A stretch of 64,000 nt of DNA from Sclerurus mexicanus (taxonomy: Eukaryota; Chordata; Aves; Passeriformes; Furnariidae). How positions within the stretch are numbered: the first letter of the stretch is position 1; every line of letters begins with the position of its first letter. This document shows positions 53,826 through 64,000 of the stretch, one piece after another. A program made the position numbers and the translations under genes. The notes under the pieces were generated by a model, which saw only the letters and a list, made by a program, of their open reading frames with translations, had not been told where the DNA came from and made no database searches. The stretch is taken from contig VWZF01002929.1 in assembly GCA_013396755.1 (NCBI GenBank), positions 124,001-188,000 on the forward strand. Reading direction: 5' to 3'.

Positions 53826-55499
53826 GTAAGAGCCAGCTCACCCCAGCACCTGCCACGGGTGCTGCTGCCCTTGGGGGTGGCACGAGAGGGTTCCCCTTGC
53901 TGACTGGGTGGCATTTCCCCTCCATCCACCCTGGCCTCTGAATGGAAGCATGCACACAAAATATGATGGCTTGGCTTTGCCAAGGGTTTAAGCAATTTTT
54001 TTCTGAAGTTTCAGGTATTCTTAGTTGCACTCTGCCTAGGACTGTTCTGAGATAGGTCCTTGTCTACACGCAGGGAGCTGGAGGGGTTCTGTGAGTGTTT
54101 CCTGTCTCAGCACAGCCCCAGGTTGGTGTGGTGGTCCTCCCTTCTCCTCCATTTTCCCAGAAGAACCCTCTGCTGAGATGAGTGCTTTGTTTCCTACAGT
54201 CAGTCGTGTCTGAGTACACGCTGAGCTGAAATAGGCTTTAAGAGAGGCGATTAACAGGCTATGGGAAGCTGAACAAATGGAATACAAAACCAATATAGAA
54301 AAGCATGCAGAGTCGTCTCTGAGCGTTTCTCAAGTGTCAGTCTCTGTTTAAAAGGCTGGTGAAGGAAATTGTTCTGGTTTTTAGAGTTATGAAAACCATA
54401 GTGTGGAAAACCATATGTACTATAAAATACCACGTCCTATCTTTGCAAGCGTGTAATAGTAAATATCCAAGGCTATATGCACTTCAAATATAAAGAGCAT
54501 TGACATATGTATCCAATTAAATTTGTAGCATTACCAGTAAAAAAACAACCCCTAACTATTCAACTGGCCCTATTTTTTTGTGGCTTAGGCTGGGTAGTTT
54601 TTTTTTCATATACTTTCTATCCCTACAAATTCTTGTTTAAGTCTTTCATTCGTCTCCTTCTTTAACATGCTTTTCTCCCCCTGAAACATCCAGTGCTAAT
54701 TGTGAGAAAGAGTAATTCAGAGCTAAGAGGATATGCAGGTGAAAAGCTTTTAGTGTGCCTTTTGCCAGGACAGAGAATCAGGGAGCAGAGCCTGGGCTTC
54801 TTGCTCTCATGGCTTGGCTTGGGAGTTGAGATGGAGTGGGAATGGGAAGCAGAGAAAGCAACAAAGCACCTGCTGAAAACGTTTTAGATGGCTGATTCAC
54901 CAGCACCCCCTTATCAGTGCTCTGAGTCTCAGTTTCCCTGCTGGTATAATGACTGCAGTCCCTTTTATAAGCACATGGGATGGCGTAGTGGTGACCGTGA
55001 GGAGCCAGGTAACTCTGTCTTCTGTTTCTCCCAGAGAGCTGCCACTTCTCCTGGTGTTTTTGCTCATCCTTTGTGCTCAGGTGCCTCTTTTGGAGATGGG
55101 TAAATGTGTTCAGTAAAGTGGCTGCTCTGTTCTTCAGAAGTCCACCAGATCAATAGGTTGTATATAAGCATGTTTATTACCCTGATCGACCCCTCCAGCT
55201 GATGGATGAGCTTATGAGCATGTTATTCTGCCTTAACGCTTTGTAGCCTGGGCAACAACATACTCCTGAGGAATTTGCATTTTAATGGATTTTCCTAAGG
55301 AATGATGGGTACCCCTGCCACAAGCCAAACCCTGGGAGTTTCTCATGCAGGACTGAAGAGTCCAGCTGTAAAACTTGGAGGTTGTATGAGCAAACGGGCA
55401 CAGCTGCCATGCACAGGCAGGAGACAATGAAGGTTTGTGCCCGCATCCCAGGGCCCTTTCCTGACCAACTCTGCTCCACGTTTGTGTTTTCCCCCACAG
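53826..55499 (+). other. PRICKLE2: PRICKLE2 intron between coding exons 5 and 6
   Basis: 1,674 bp with GT/AG ends. AT-rich in the middle (about 54410-54680). No repeat was recognised. Confidence 0.93.
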
Positions 55500-55686
55500 A
55501 TCATTTTTGCCGACGAGTGCACCGAGGCCGAAGGGCGGCACTGGCACATGAAGCACTTCTGCTGCTTTGAGTGCGAGACGGTGCTGGGGGGGCAGCGGTA
55601 CATCATGAAGGATGGAAGGCCCTACTGCTGCAGCTGCTTCGAGTCCCTCTACGCCGAGTACTGCGACACCTGTGCCCAGCACATCG
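55500..55686 (+). CDS. PRICKLE2: PRICKLE2 coding exon 6: LIM2 and first half of LIM3
   Basis: Sixty-two codons plus the first base of a Gly codon, residues 197-259, from IIFADECTEAEGRHWHMKHF to EYCDTCAQHI. The acceptor is tttcccccacag and the donor is gtatgtgctg, phase 1. LIM2 ligands continue from exon 5: C191, C194, H212, H215 (His in the fourth position where many LIMs have Cys), C218, C221, C239 and C242. C251 and C254 open LIM3. The IIFADECTEAEGRHWHMKHFCC run is a strong Prickle signature. Confidence 0.97.
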
Positions 55687-57998
55687 GTATGTGCTGGCGG
55701 TGCCGGAGGGCACTGGGATAGACCTCTGCTTGGGGGGGGTTGTTTCTGGCAAAAACTGTTGCTTTAAGTCTTTTGCACCACCGTGAGGGTGCGGGCAGAC
55801 TGGGGTCTACTCCAGTCCTAGGGCATCCAAAGGTTCTCATGCCCCTCTCTTGTCCCACCAAGGAGGTAGCACAGTGATTTCTTTGTTTAAACCACTGTTT
55901 ATCCCTTTTTTGTAGTCAGAGAGGGGAGGATTATCAGAGGGCACCTCAGGAGGTGTAGCAGCTAGTGAAAGCTTGCTCTGGCCTAATATAATGCATGCTT
56001 TTTTCCTTTAAATCTCATTTTCCTGTAAACAACCTGGCTCTTCACAGATTTTTCCCATTCAAGCTTGACAAAGGATCGTTGTCAGAAAAGATACTTGTCC
56101 ATTAGGCATCATTATTTTTTCTGTTTGCCTTTTTTAGTCAGATAGATGTTCTCAGACAGAAAGAAATAACGCATCAGGGTCAGTCTGTGTTTCTAGAACA
56201 GTGATTTAAAATGCACTTTATCTGGGGGGCTATGCTGTCCCCCAGCTGGGTGGGCTGCGAAGCACCTTGCTGCTCTCCCCAGTCCCCTTTGCCACTTGGC
56301 TGAGCACTTGCTTGCGAGCATGCAGAGAGCTCTTCCTTTGTCCACAGAGGTGAGCTCACATGTTCAAATATTTCATGGGCTGCAGGGAAAGAAAAACCAA
56401 CCATTTTGCTCTTGTGTAGCGGCCAGATGGCAAAGGGAGGGGAAATTCAGGGCTTCAGTGAAGCACTTGGAGGATGTGTTTGCTGTGACCTGCAGCCCAT
56501 CCTTCCCGAAAGCTCAGCTGCAGAACGGTGAAGAAGCAGCTGTTAATGCTTCCCGCATACTCCCCTCTCTGTGCTTCCCCCATCTGCTGCCCTTCACTCT
56601 GATCGGCCGGCTGGAGCCTGCTGACTGTCAGGTTTTCAGGGTAAAATGCCTGTTTTGATGCATTTGAACGTTTCTAGCAAAGGATAGACTGCCACGTTTT
56701 GCTTCAAGTTGCTCGTGGTAGTCACCGAGTGCTGTGCTTAAGAGCCATGTAGATCACAGGTAAGCATGTGCTTAAAACTTGTAAGGCTTAGGTTGGGTAG
56801 GTGAGGATGGAGTAAGGAGGCTTCACTCCTTCCTCTGCTTTGGGCAGTGGAAAAGGACCTGATAAAATCCCACCCACCACCTTGTCCCTTTTTTGCCCAC
56901 AGGTGTAGCACTCCAGCCTGTATAAATGCGTTTCTCTGGCTGTAAGGGCAGAAAAAACCCAATTACACTAAACTTAATTTAGCTTGGAATAAAACAGACC
57001 ATTAACATACTGCTCATTTATAAGTTACCTGGCAGCACTGGGCCCCCCAGTGACACGGGCACGGTGGGAGTGTGGGCACATGCTGTGCACAGGGGGGAGC
57101 AGCACCCGCCGTGCCGGTCAGCCCACGCCATACGTGGCAGTTTCTCAGGTAACGAGGGCTTTTGCCGTGAGCAGCAGCTTAAACAAGTGGATAAATGTTG
57201 TAATTGAAACCTCAGGAGCTTTGCTCACGGCTCGGACTGAGAGCAATGTGCAGACGTGTGCTCCCCAGGGTTTTGCTGCCGGGGGACAGACTGTCTGCAT
57301 CAATTCCCTTACTGAGCCCGAGGGGGGCTGGTGAAGCAACCCGGGAAATGTGGGTGGGTGTAAGGCAAAGGTGTGTGTTTGATCCCTGGGGCCAGCTCTT
57401 TCCATTCCCTTTTGGAGCAGGGGCTCCAGAAGCCAAAATATAGTTGAAATAGGGCCGCAGTAGCAGCAAGGGACAGGGATGTCATCTGTTCTGTTACATG
57501 CTTAATCAAGGCAGCACAAATTCCTCATTATGTTTCAGTTGGAGGCTTTTTGTTTTTTGAAATAGGCAGCATATTATTGCTTTGACTTCAAGGATTTTAT
57601 GGAGAACTTCTTGCATTCCTTTCCTTTATGATCGGAAATATCCCCATTTAATACAAAATAGCCTGAGGCATGGTTCTGCTGCCTTTCCCAACACTGAGTA
57701 ACTCCCAAGCAAAGGCCTGGAATTAGAATTGGGAGGAATTAGAAAGGGGATTAACTTCATGCATTGGAGAAGCTCTGAAAAAGGACTTTTGAGACCGAGG
57801 CCAAGTGCATGTCGCTCACAGGGGATCAGAGAGTCATAGAATGCTTAAGGTTGGAAGGGACTTTTATGGTCAGCTAGTTCCAACCCTGCACCATGGGCAG
57901 GGACACCTTCCCCTAGACCAGGTTGCTCAAAACCCCATCCAGCCTGACCTTGATGGAGGTGTTAAGTGACCCTGACACTGTGCATCTTCCCCCTGAAG
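55687..57998 (+). other. PRICKLE2: PRICKLE2 intron between coding exons 6 and 7
   Basis: 2,312 bp with GT/AG ends, interrupting the Gly259 codon (phase 1). An antisense CR1 occupies 57832-57952. Confidence 0.93.
57832..57952 (-). mobile_element. CR1 LINE 3' end, antisense, abutting PRICKLE2 exon 7
   Basis: Reverse-complement CR1 3' end: tcatagaatgcttaaggttggaaggg, then ttccaaccctgcaccatgggcaggg, ccttcccctagaccaggttg and ctcaaaaccccatccagcc. It ends about 46 bp upstream of the acceptor at 57998. The unique sequence left between repeat and exon contains a branch-site-like ctgac (57972-57976) and a short pyrimidine tract. Confidence 0.9.
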
Positions 57999-58862
57999 GT
58001 ATCGACCAGGGCCAGATGACGTACGATGGCCAGCACTGGCATGCCACTGAGACCTGCTTCTGCTGTGCCCAGTGCAAGAAATCCCTGCTGGGACGGCCCT
58101 TCCTCCCGAAGCAGGGGCAGATCTTCTGCTCCAGGGCCTGCAGCATCGGCGACGACCCCAATGGCTCTGACTCTTCTGACTCAGCCTTCCAGAGCGCGCG
58201 AGCCAAGGAGTCCCGCCGCAGTGCCAAGATTGGCAAGAACAAGGGCAAAGGCGAGGAGGGGGCGCGCAGCCCGTGCAACCAGCTGCAGGTCACCTCCAAC
58301 CGTCTCTCCACTGATGTGGACCCGCTGTCCCTGCAGATGGATCTGCTGAGCCTGGCCAGCCAGACACCCAGCCTCAACAGGGACCACTTGTGGAGGAGCC
58401 GGGACGAGCTCTATCACTACGGTGGCAAAATGGAGCAAAGTCAGTCCCAAACGCCCCTGCAGCTTCTCAGCCAGTGCAACATAAGGACCTCCTATAACCC
58501 CAGCCAGGTCCCGGGCTCGCAGCCAGATTTATGGGCGAAACATTTCAGCAACACAAAGAGGAGCTCCTCGCTGGCGATGAAGAGCCATGGTGGCAGCTTC
58601 ATCCAGGACTGCAGAGAGGACTACTACTCGGGGAGGCTTCGCTCGCAGGAGAGCTACAGTGACATGTCCAACCAGAGCTTCCCCGAAGCCAGAGGAAGTG
58701 TCAAAGTCCCCAAGTATGAGGAGGAAGAGGAAGGTGGGATGCCAACACCGCAGTGCCGCACTCGCCACCCCATCAATACCCTCAAGTTCACAGAGGACCT
58801 GACGCCCACCGAGCAGACTCCCCGGGGCTCCATGGAGTCCCTCGCGCTCTCCAATGCAACAG
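57999..58862 (+). CDS. PRICKLE2: PRICKLE2 coding exon 7: LIM3 end and Ser-rich C-terminal region
   Basis: 864 bases: two bases finishing Gly259, 287 codons (residues 260-546), and one base of the next Gly codon. The acceptor is gcatcttccccctgaag and the donor is gtatgtcacc. LIM3 finishes with H273, C278, C281, C284, C302 and C306. It is followed by SDSSDSAFQ, a basic stretch (KESRRSAKIGKNKGK), DVDPLSLQMD, SQTPSLNRD, RSSSLAM, RSQESYSDMS, an acidic KYEEEEEGG run and TPTEQTPRGSMESLALSNAT. These Ser-rich and charged segments are conserved between PRICKLE1 and PRICKLE2 as I remember them. Reading past the donor hits an in-frame stop at 58916-58918 after about 18 codons. The phase-1 donor implies at least one further coding exon outside the window. 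An antisense CR1 ends about 46 bp before the acceptor. Confidence 0.95.
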
Positions 58863-61800
58863 GTATGTCACCCCTGCTCCTGTCACCCACAGAGCACCCC
58901 AGCATACCCTCCATGTGATTTGAGTCCCTTGTGCTCCGGGTCAGTGCCATGACAGGTGTCTTCTCGTTACGAGGGTGACTGACAGTTTGGGGACCACTGG
59001 GCCCCGATGTGCCTGGCAGCCTCTCTCCCTTTGCTTGCTTGTTTACAAAATGCTGGGTTTTATAGATGGCTGGCTTTTCTGTGCAGTTCAAAACAAGTGT
59101 TTTCAATCTCTTTAATCCTCCCTTTTGTGAAGAGAGGAGGAAAATCAAGGCCAGTTGCTAACACAGAAGCAGATTCCAGGCTTCAGTGGTTGAAGGACTG
59201 CTGTCAGCTGCCCTTGCAGACTAAAAGTATTTTTAAATGCTTTGAAACAGGCCCAGTTAACCCCTTTTGAATGTTGTGCCATCCTCAAGCACATGACTAG
59301 TTAAAAGAAATTCCTCCCCCTCTATGCACAGATCTTTAATTCGTCTTCCCCAATCCCTTGGAAGAAACTGCAGGGAAAAGCCAGGCAAGATGCTTGTCCC
59401 ATCAGGCTGAACCCGTTTCTCATGAGCACATCCCAGGGTCATATTTCCCAAACCTCTCACCCCAAACATGTTTGGGTTTCATTTGTGGCTGCGGGGATGG
59501 GTGTGTGTGCACTGACGTGTCTCTGTGGGGCTCTGGTCCACAGCCAGCACTGGGCAGTCTCAGTCCTTCCTGCAGCTCGCTCTGCTCCACTCACATGGCA
59601 CAGCTATCCTTGCTTCCAAGTCCCTCAGCAGAGAAAACTTCTCTGAGAAAAGGAAAACTGAACCTGGTTTGCTCGCTGGCGATACTGCCTTGCTGCTTCT
59701 TTGCGGCTCCCCTGGCTTTTCTCTGTTCCAGCCATACAGCGCTTGGATTTGGACAGGTCCTGCACCTGAACTGCAAAATGGAGTCCTTCTGCCTTGTCAC
59801 TGGCAGTGAGCAGCCTGTGAGCTGTTTGGTACCCAGTCCCAAGGATCCCCTGCAGGCTGCTGGCACTGGGTGGTGGGGATGCACCAGGTCCACAGAGAGC
59901 GGAACCTGAGCTCTGGGCTGTGCCCTGCCCTGCCCTGCTACCCCAGTGCCTCTTCACCCACTCCCAAGGTTTGCTGTGTTTGTTTAGGGAAGCTGACAGC
60001 CCCATGCCAAGATGTGAAATGATCTCTGTGTTCAGCCAGGATCTCCCTATCCAGCAAGCAGCAGAACAGGGGGGAGAGAACCTAATGAGCAGGGAAGGGT
60101 TTTGCTCAAACAGCCTCAGATACACACAGAGGAGAAACAGATGTGAAATGGTGAGGGAGGTGGGAATTACTCTCTGAAACAAGGTTTCCCTAAGCAAAGC
60201 TCCACATTTCCAAAGCCGCTTGCGTTCCTGAGAACTTGTATTGTGTAAACCCCATCAGTACAAATAGTGTTGAGCAACACCAAGCTCGGATGAGCAGTCC
60301 CTGAGCAGTGGAGGGCCTGTTGCATACTTTGGAACTGAAGTGTAACAAATTATTGGGGATACAGGTCAAGAGACAGGAAATGAGGCAAGGCCTTCGTATT
60401 AGAGTGAAGATCAGTCTGACTTTCATTTTAGAAACCCCTTTTTAGAATGCTGGGAGGGAGGCCTCCCGAAGGCACCCATCCTCCATGCAGAGCCAAAGTA
60501 TGAATTTCCTTACGAGCAGTGCCTGCCTTAACATTTCACTGCTTTTCTGCTCTCTGGAGCAGATGCTCAGCGTGATGGGGCTTGCAGCGAGTGTACACAG
60601 TTCTTCTGCAGAGTGAGGTGATAACATTTTTATTAATGTGTAAGGTTCTAATAATTTTCCTTGCTCTGGGAGCTGGCTCAGCTGAGCTGGGGGCACTGCA
60701 GCAGCAACAGGCAGCTACCCCAGGGCCATATCTGCAATTATGGAGAACACAATTATCATCCGATTTAATTGGCAGCGTTTTGAGAACAGAGAGACTTGGT
60801 GACCTGGACGAGGTCTGTGGGAGAGCAGGTTTTTGGACAGGTGGTATCAGGGCACAGCACCCCACTGCCTGGCTTTTCCCATCCCTGACATCCCCACTGG
60901 GACTGAGCCAGCTGCCCAGCAAGCACACCACAAAGCTCCCCACAGTGCAGCCTGGGGGTCTGGCATACCCCATTCCCTCCACCCTGCATTCCCCGGCTCT
61001 GCTTTGCCAGAAGCTCCCAGGCATCCACATATGAGGTCCCTTTGAGCTACCGATGCTGCACAGTTGCTCCACCTTATAAAGTGGAATAATTAACACTGCA
61101 TCCATCTAAGGTTTTATGGCATCGCTGAAAACATTCTGGTTTTTATAGGGAGCTGAAGGGCAAACAGTCCCTGACCTGCAGAGCACATGTTAAAAGCTGG
61201 TCCCTCCCTGGCAGCAGATTTTGCTGTGATGTTTCTATTACGACTTAACTACTAATTAGCCAGAGACGTCAGTAAATGCAGATAACTTACAGGGTGTGCA
61301 GTGGTAATCCTTGTCCTTTGGCCGGAAGGCTGCCTGCTGTGAGCAGATGTTGTTCCCTCTAATATTTCAGGGTCAGCCATTGTGTGGGTCAAGATCTACA
61401 TGACCCCAATCTCCTGCAAGACCCCAGGTTGCTACCTTACCAAAAGGCTCTATTTAATTGCTTTAAAGCCAATTCCTCATGGGTTAGTAAAGAGGTGAGA
61501 CACTGCGTTAATCCTGGGCACGTGCCCTTACAGTGCTGGGTTGTGCTCTGCTGTCACCGTGGGCAGTAATGCACCAGCAGACACAGGAGTGGCAGAGGTG
61601 ACTGTGACCCTCTTTGTGCTCTGTTTCAGGATTTGAATTAGGTGGGAGTGTCTCCGCTGTCCTCTGGTTTGTGCTTGTGTAATTGCCAGAAATGCTGATG
61701 TTATTTAAACATGTCCACTGGCAAAGGGCGGAATTTCCTTCTGGTGGAGGGCATCTCTCCTTCCCTTCCACATTTCTGTTTGAAAATCCCTTTTCTGCCA

Positions 61801-64000
61801 TCAGCTGAAGGCTACAACAGACTTTGATCCACTCCAGCTTGGAGATTGGGTCCTCCTCTTGCCCAACATTAGATGAAGAGGCAAAGAGCAAAATATATTT
61901 ACATGCCCATTTTCCAAGAGGGAGTCATTTTTGCTGATGTTATAATTTTGTATTATCTTTTATTTTTTATTTCCTTTGGTTGCTCTTGCCTTTTTTTTTT
62001 TTTAATGGCATTAGCAACAACACAAAGCAGTGGATCCTATAGCAATGTTTATCTCATAGCTCCCTGCATTAAGCAATCAGGATGATGCTAAGATGGAACT
62101 TCTCCAGGAAGCTTTGCTTATGATGAGAAGCCTGAACCTACCAGAGGTTAATCACTTCCCAGAAGATACTCAGTCCTGCAACCCTGATCTCAGTGCTTGT
62201 GTTCCCCTCTAAAAAGATTTTGCAGGCACTGTATTTGCCTGGCAGCAGAATTAGAAATCAGGGACTGGTCTCTGCTGATTCTAAGCAGTTATTTCCACAA
62301 AATGACAGCTGGTCAAATAGCCCACTTAAGAAAGTACCTGCAGGCTAAATGTTATTCTCTGAGAACAATCTCTGTGTGCCCCTGCAGAGAGCAGGAGTGC
62401 TGTGGAGGTAGAAGTCACATTGAATGGTGACACTGTTGTATGCAAAGGAGAAAGAAATTTTAAGGATTCCTTGAGAAAATGAGTTTAGGTGAAGGGAACA
62501 GCCTCATCTGTCACAGTCATAAATCCAGTTTGAAAAGATGTTAAACAGTGGTGCTGTTACAGAGTGGAATGTGATTTCAGTTGTATGGCACACACTGCTC
62601 CTGTCACCAGTGTTATGGGATACCCAAAAGGCCCCAAACAGTTTGTTTTTCCAGGACTAGACAACTGTGATATACGCAGCAAGTGGAGAGAAAGAACATA
62701 TGAACATGCACATGGGGTCAGGGCTGATCCCTGCATGTCTGAATTGTAGAGTGACCTGACAGCATCCTCTGTCTCCAGTCCCTCTTCCTCCTCTGCTTGA
62801 GGAGGAACTGAAAGCTGTGGGGCAGGTGAGGGGAAAAACAAGCCATGTTTCTCAGGGCCAGGGCTGTATTTTCTGGAAAACATTCATTGATCCAGCCTTT
62901 CCTGCACTGAGGGCTTGGGAGCAGCTCCTGAACATCCTCAGAGGTGGCAGGGAGGTATGAGGAGTCCAGAGAGTGGTCCCCATCCCCATGTCCTCAGTAG
63001 CACTGCATCCCATGCAGGCTCCTCTCTCCTGTGGGCTGGAGAGGGCGGCTGCCCCAGGCACTCCAGCTGAGTTAGACAAGCCAGAAAATGACACATTTAC
63101 TGTTCCGGGCTTTTTCTAAGAAATGAGACTCCCAGCTCTCCAGCATGTTCTTACCACATGGGCAGTGCAAAACTGCTTCGAAGTCAGAAGGTGAAATCCC
63201 TGGGAGGATTTCTTGCAGTTTTGAGACCCAGGTATAACATGCCCCATTCCAAACTGGGTAATTTTGAAACCTGTGTGAAGATAGAGGTTTTCAATCCCAA
63301 AAGCCCAATGCCAAAACACTATAAAACTGTCAGGAATGTTTCTTCTCCCTCTCACTTGCTTCTTAGTGCTGAGCAGTGGGAGGTTTGATGTGCCTGCTGC
63401 AGGGATCAGCCACAGGCATGGCTTCACCCCTTCAGTGTGACACATGATGGTGCAGAGCACGAGGGGTAACAACCAAACCAGAGGGAGAACCAAAATGGAC
63501 TTGTCAAATGGAGATGTTGTCAGAGTAAGCAATAGCACATCACTCCCAACCTGGCATCTTGGCTGTCCTGCCTTGTCTGTGGACGGCTCAGGACCTAAGG
63601 GTGCTAATGAGGAGGTTACAGGGAAGCTTTTATGTTAAATTCTAATCGCTTTCCCAAGCAACACTAGCTGATTTCTTCAGCAACCTGGAGAGAAGGACTG
63701 ATTGGGTGGAAAACACACCCTGACACCCATGAGTGGCATATGGGGGCATATGGGAGGCTGTTGGGATTGTGACCCACTTGGCAAGTGCTCTGCCTTCCCC
63801 CAAATTGTTTCATTTCCATGATTTCCAGTTACATAAGAGTTCTGCTTTATTTCTGCACGCCTTGAGGTCGCTCAGAAGTGAGACGGGGCTGAGCTATAAA
63901 CAAAGCCCTGGGCAGGCTGTTTCTCCTTAAGTTCCTTTTTAGTTCTTGGGATTGACCTTGAAATAAAACCTTTTTGAGGGGTGCTGAGGATGCACCTGCC
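58863..64000 (+). other. PRICKLE2: PRICKLE2 intron after exon 7, incomplete at window end
   Basis: Starts with the donor gtatgtcacc. Across the remaining 5,138 bases I found no sequence resembling the expected next coding part of PRICKLE2, so the last coding exon lies beyond the window. The only simple repeat noted is poly-T at 61991. Confidence 0.85.
61991..62003. repeat. Poly-T run (13)
   Basis: Thirteen T residues in AT-rich intron sequence, with no diagnostic retroposon body next to them. Confidence 0.85.

Larger units (their letters stand above)
39159..64000 (+). other. PRICKLE2: PRICKLE2 gene, partial (exon 2 region to window end)
   Basis: Gene-level entry. Six coding exons on the + strand join with consistent phases into one open protein of about 547 codons. 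Its order is a short acidic N-terminus, a PET domain (about residues 14-124), LIM1 (126-182), LIM2 (191-242), LIM3 (251-306), then a Ser-rich, charged C-terminal region. From knowledge of the family, Prickle is a cytoplasmic core component of planar cell polarity signalling that binds Vangl and antagonises the Frizzled/Dishevelled side. PRICKLE2 is enriched in neurons. I call paralog 2 rather than 1 because the segment between PET and LIM1 reads GNVRPFPVTMTGAICEQC and the N-terminus contains KLMFDFQRNSTSDDDSG, which match PRICKLE2 as I remember it. The gene is cut by the window: the exon after the donor at 58863 is missing, so about 300 C-terminal residues, including the expected CAAX-type tail, are not seen. 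The 5' non-coding exon(s) are uncertain. Confidence 0.95.

Noticed and set aside
57923..57998. Upstream extension of the exon 7 open frame as coding sequence
   Set aside because: The extension reads through an antisense CR1 and the splice acceptor. The family sequence resumes exactly at the AG/GT-Ile-Asp junction, so the coding part starts at 57999.
39159..58862. Assignment to PRICKLE1 instead of PRICKLE2
   Set aside because: The N-terminus (KLMFDFQRNS), the PET-LIM1 linker (RPFPVTMTG) and IDQGQMTYDG after LIM2 fit PRICKLE2. PRICKLE1 differs at these places as I remember it.
59625..60197. 190-codon minus-strand open stretch in the last intron
   Set aside because: No recognisable motif and no splice context supporting a gene. 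Treated as chance.
1..64000. Bacterial-type systems, CRISPR arrays, tRNA/rRNA genes, endogenous retroviruses
   Set aside because: No direct-repeat/spacer arrays, no tRNA- or rRNA-like segments and no LTR or gag/pol signatures were recognised on reading. The window is an ordinary avian gene locus.

Overview
The window is vertebrate nuclear DNA, almost certainly from a bird. Split exons have canonical GT/AG junctions. The recognisable dispersed repeats are CR1-type LINE 3' ends, which dominate avian genomes, and there are no bacterial-style compact genes. One protein-coding gene can be supported: PRICKLE2, a planar-cell-polarity protein with a PET domain and three LIM domains, on the + strand. 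It is partial. Six coding exons lie at 39211-39342, 51008-51121, 52826-52963, 53622-53825, 55500-55686 and 57999-58862. They join in phase to about 547 codons, from the initiator Met through PET, LIM1, LIM2, LIM3 and the first half of the C-terminal region. The last coding exon, with roughly 300 residues and the prenylation tail expected from known family members, is not within the remaining 5.1 kb.

Layout. Positions 1 to about 39158 hold no recognisable coding exon and are best read as 5' flank and/or the long 5' intron(s) of PRICKLE2. Two GC- and CpG-rich islands stand out there: about 13740-13938, and more strongly about 28800-29426. Each ends in a good splice donor, so each is a candidate promoter with a non-coding first exon. 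Positions 39159-58862 carry the coding exons. Intron lengths are 11665, 1704, 658, 1674 and 2312 bp. Positions 58863-64000 are the start of the next intron.

Repeats. CR1 fragments lie at about 5365-5483 (-), 6124-6205 (+), 37936-38381 (+, with an open C-terminal piece of the reverse-transcriptase ORF), 41243-41312 (-, interrupted by the only N), 47470-47598 (-), 53010-53404 (+) and 57832-57952 (-). An older CR1/L3-like fossil lies at about 42400-42700 (+). Two of the CR1 copies sit within 50 bp of PRICKLE2 splice sites.

I found no evidence for a novel multi-gene system. The most interesting points are the N-terminal choice of PRICKLE2 (an in-frame testin-like Cys motif upstream of the Met, and an Ile codon where the human protein starts), the candidate alternative promoters, the CR1 copies abutting splice sites, and a probable collapsed assembly gap inside a CR1.
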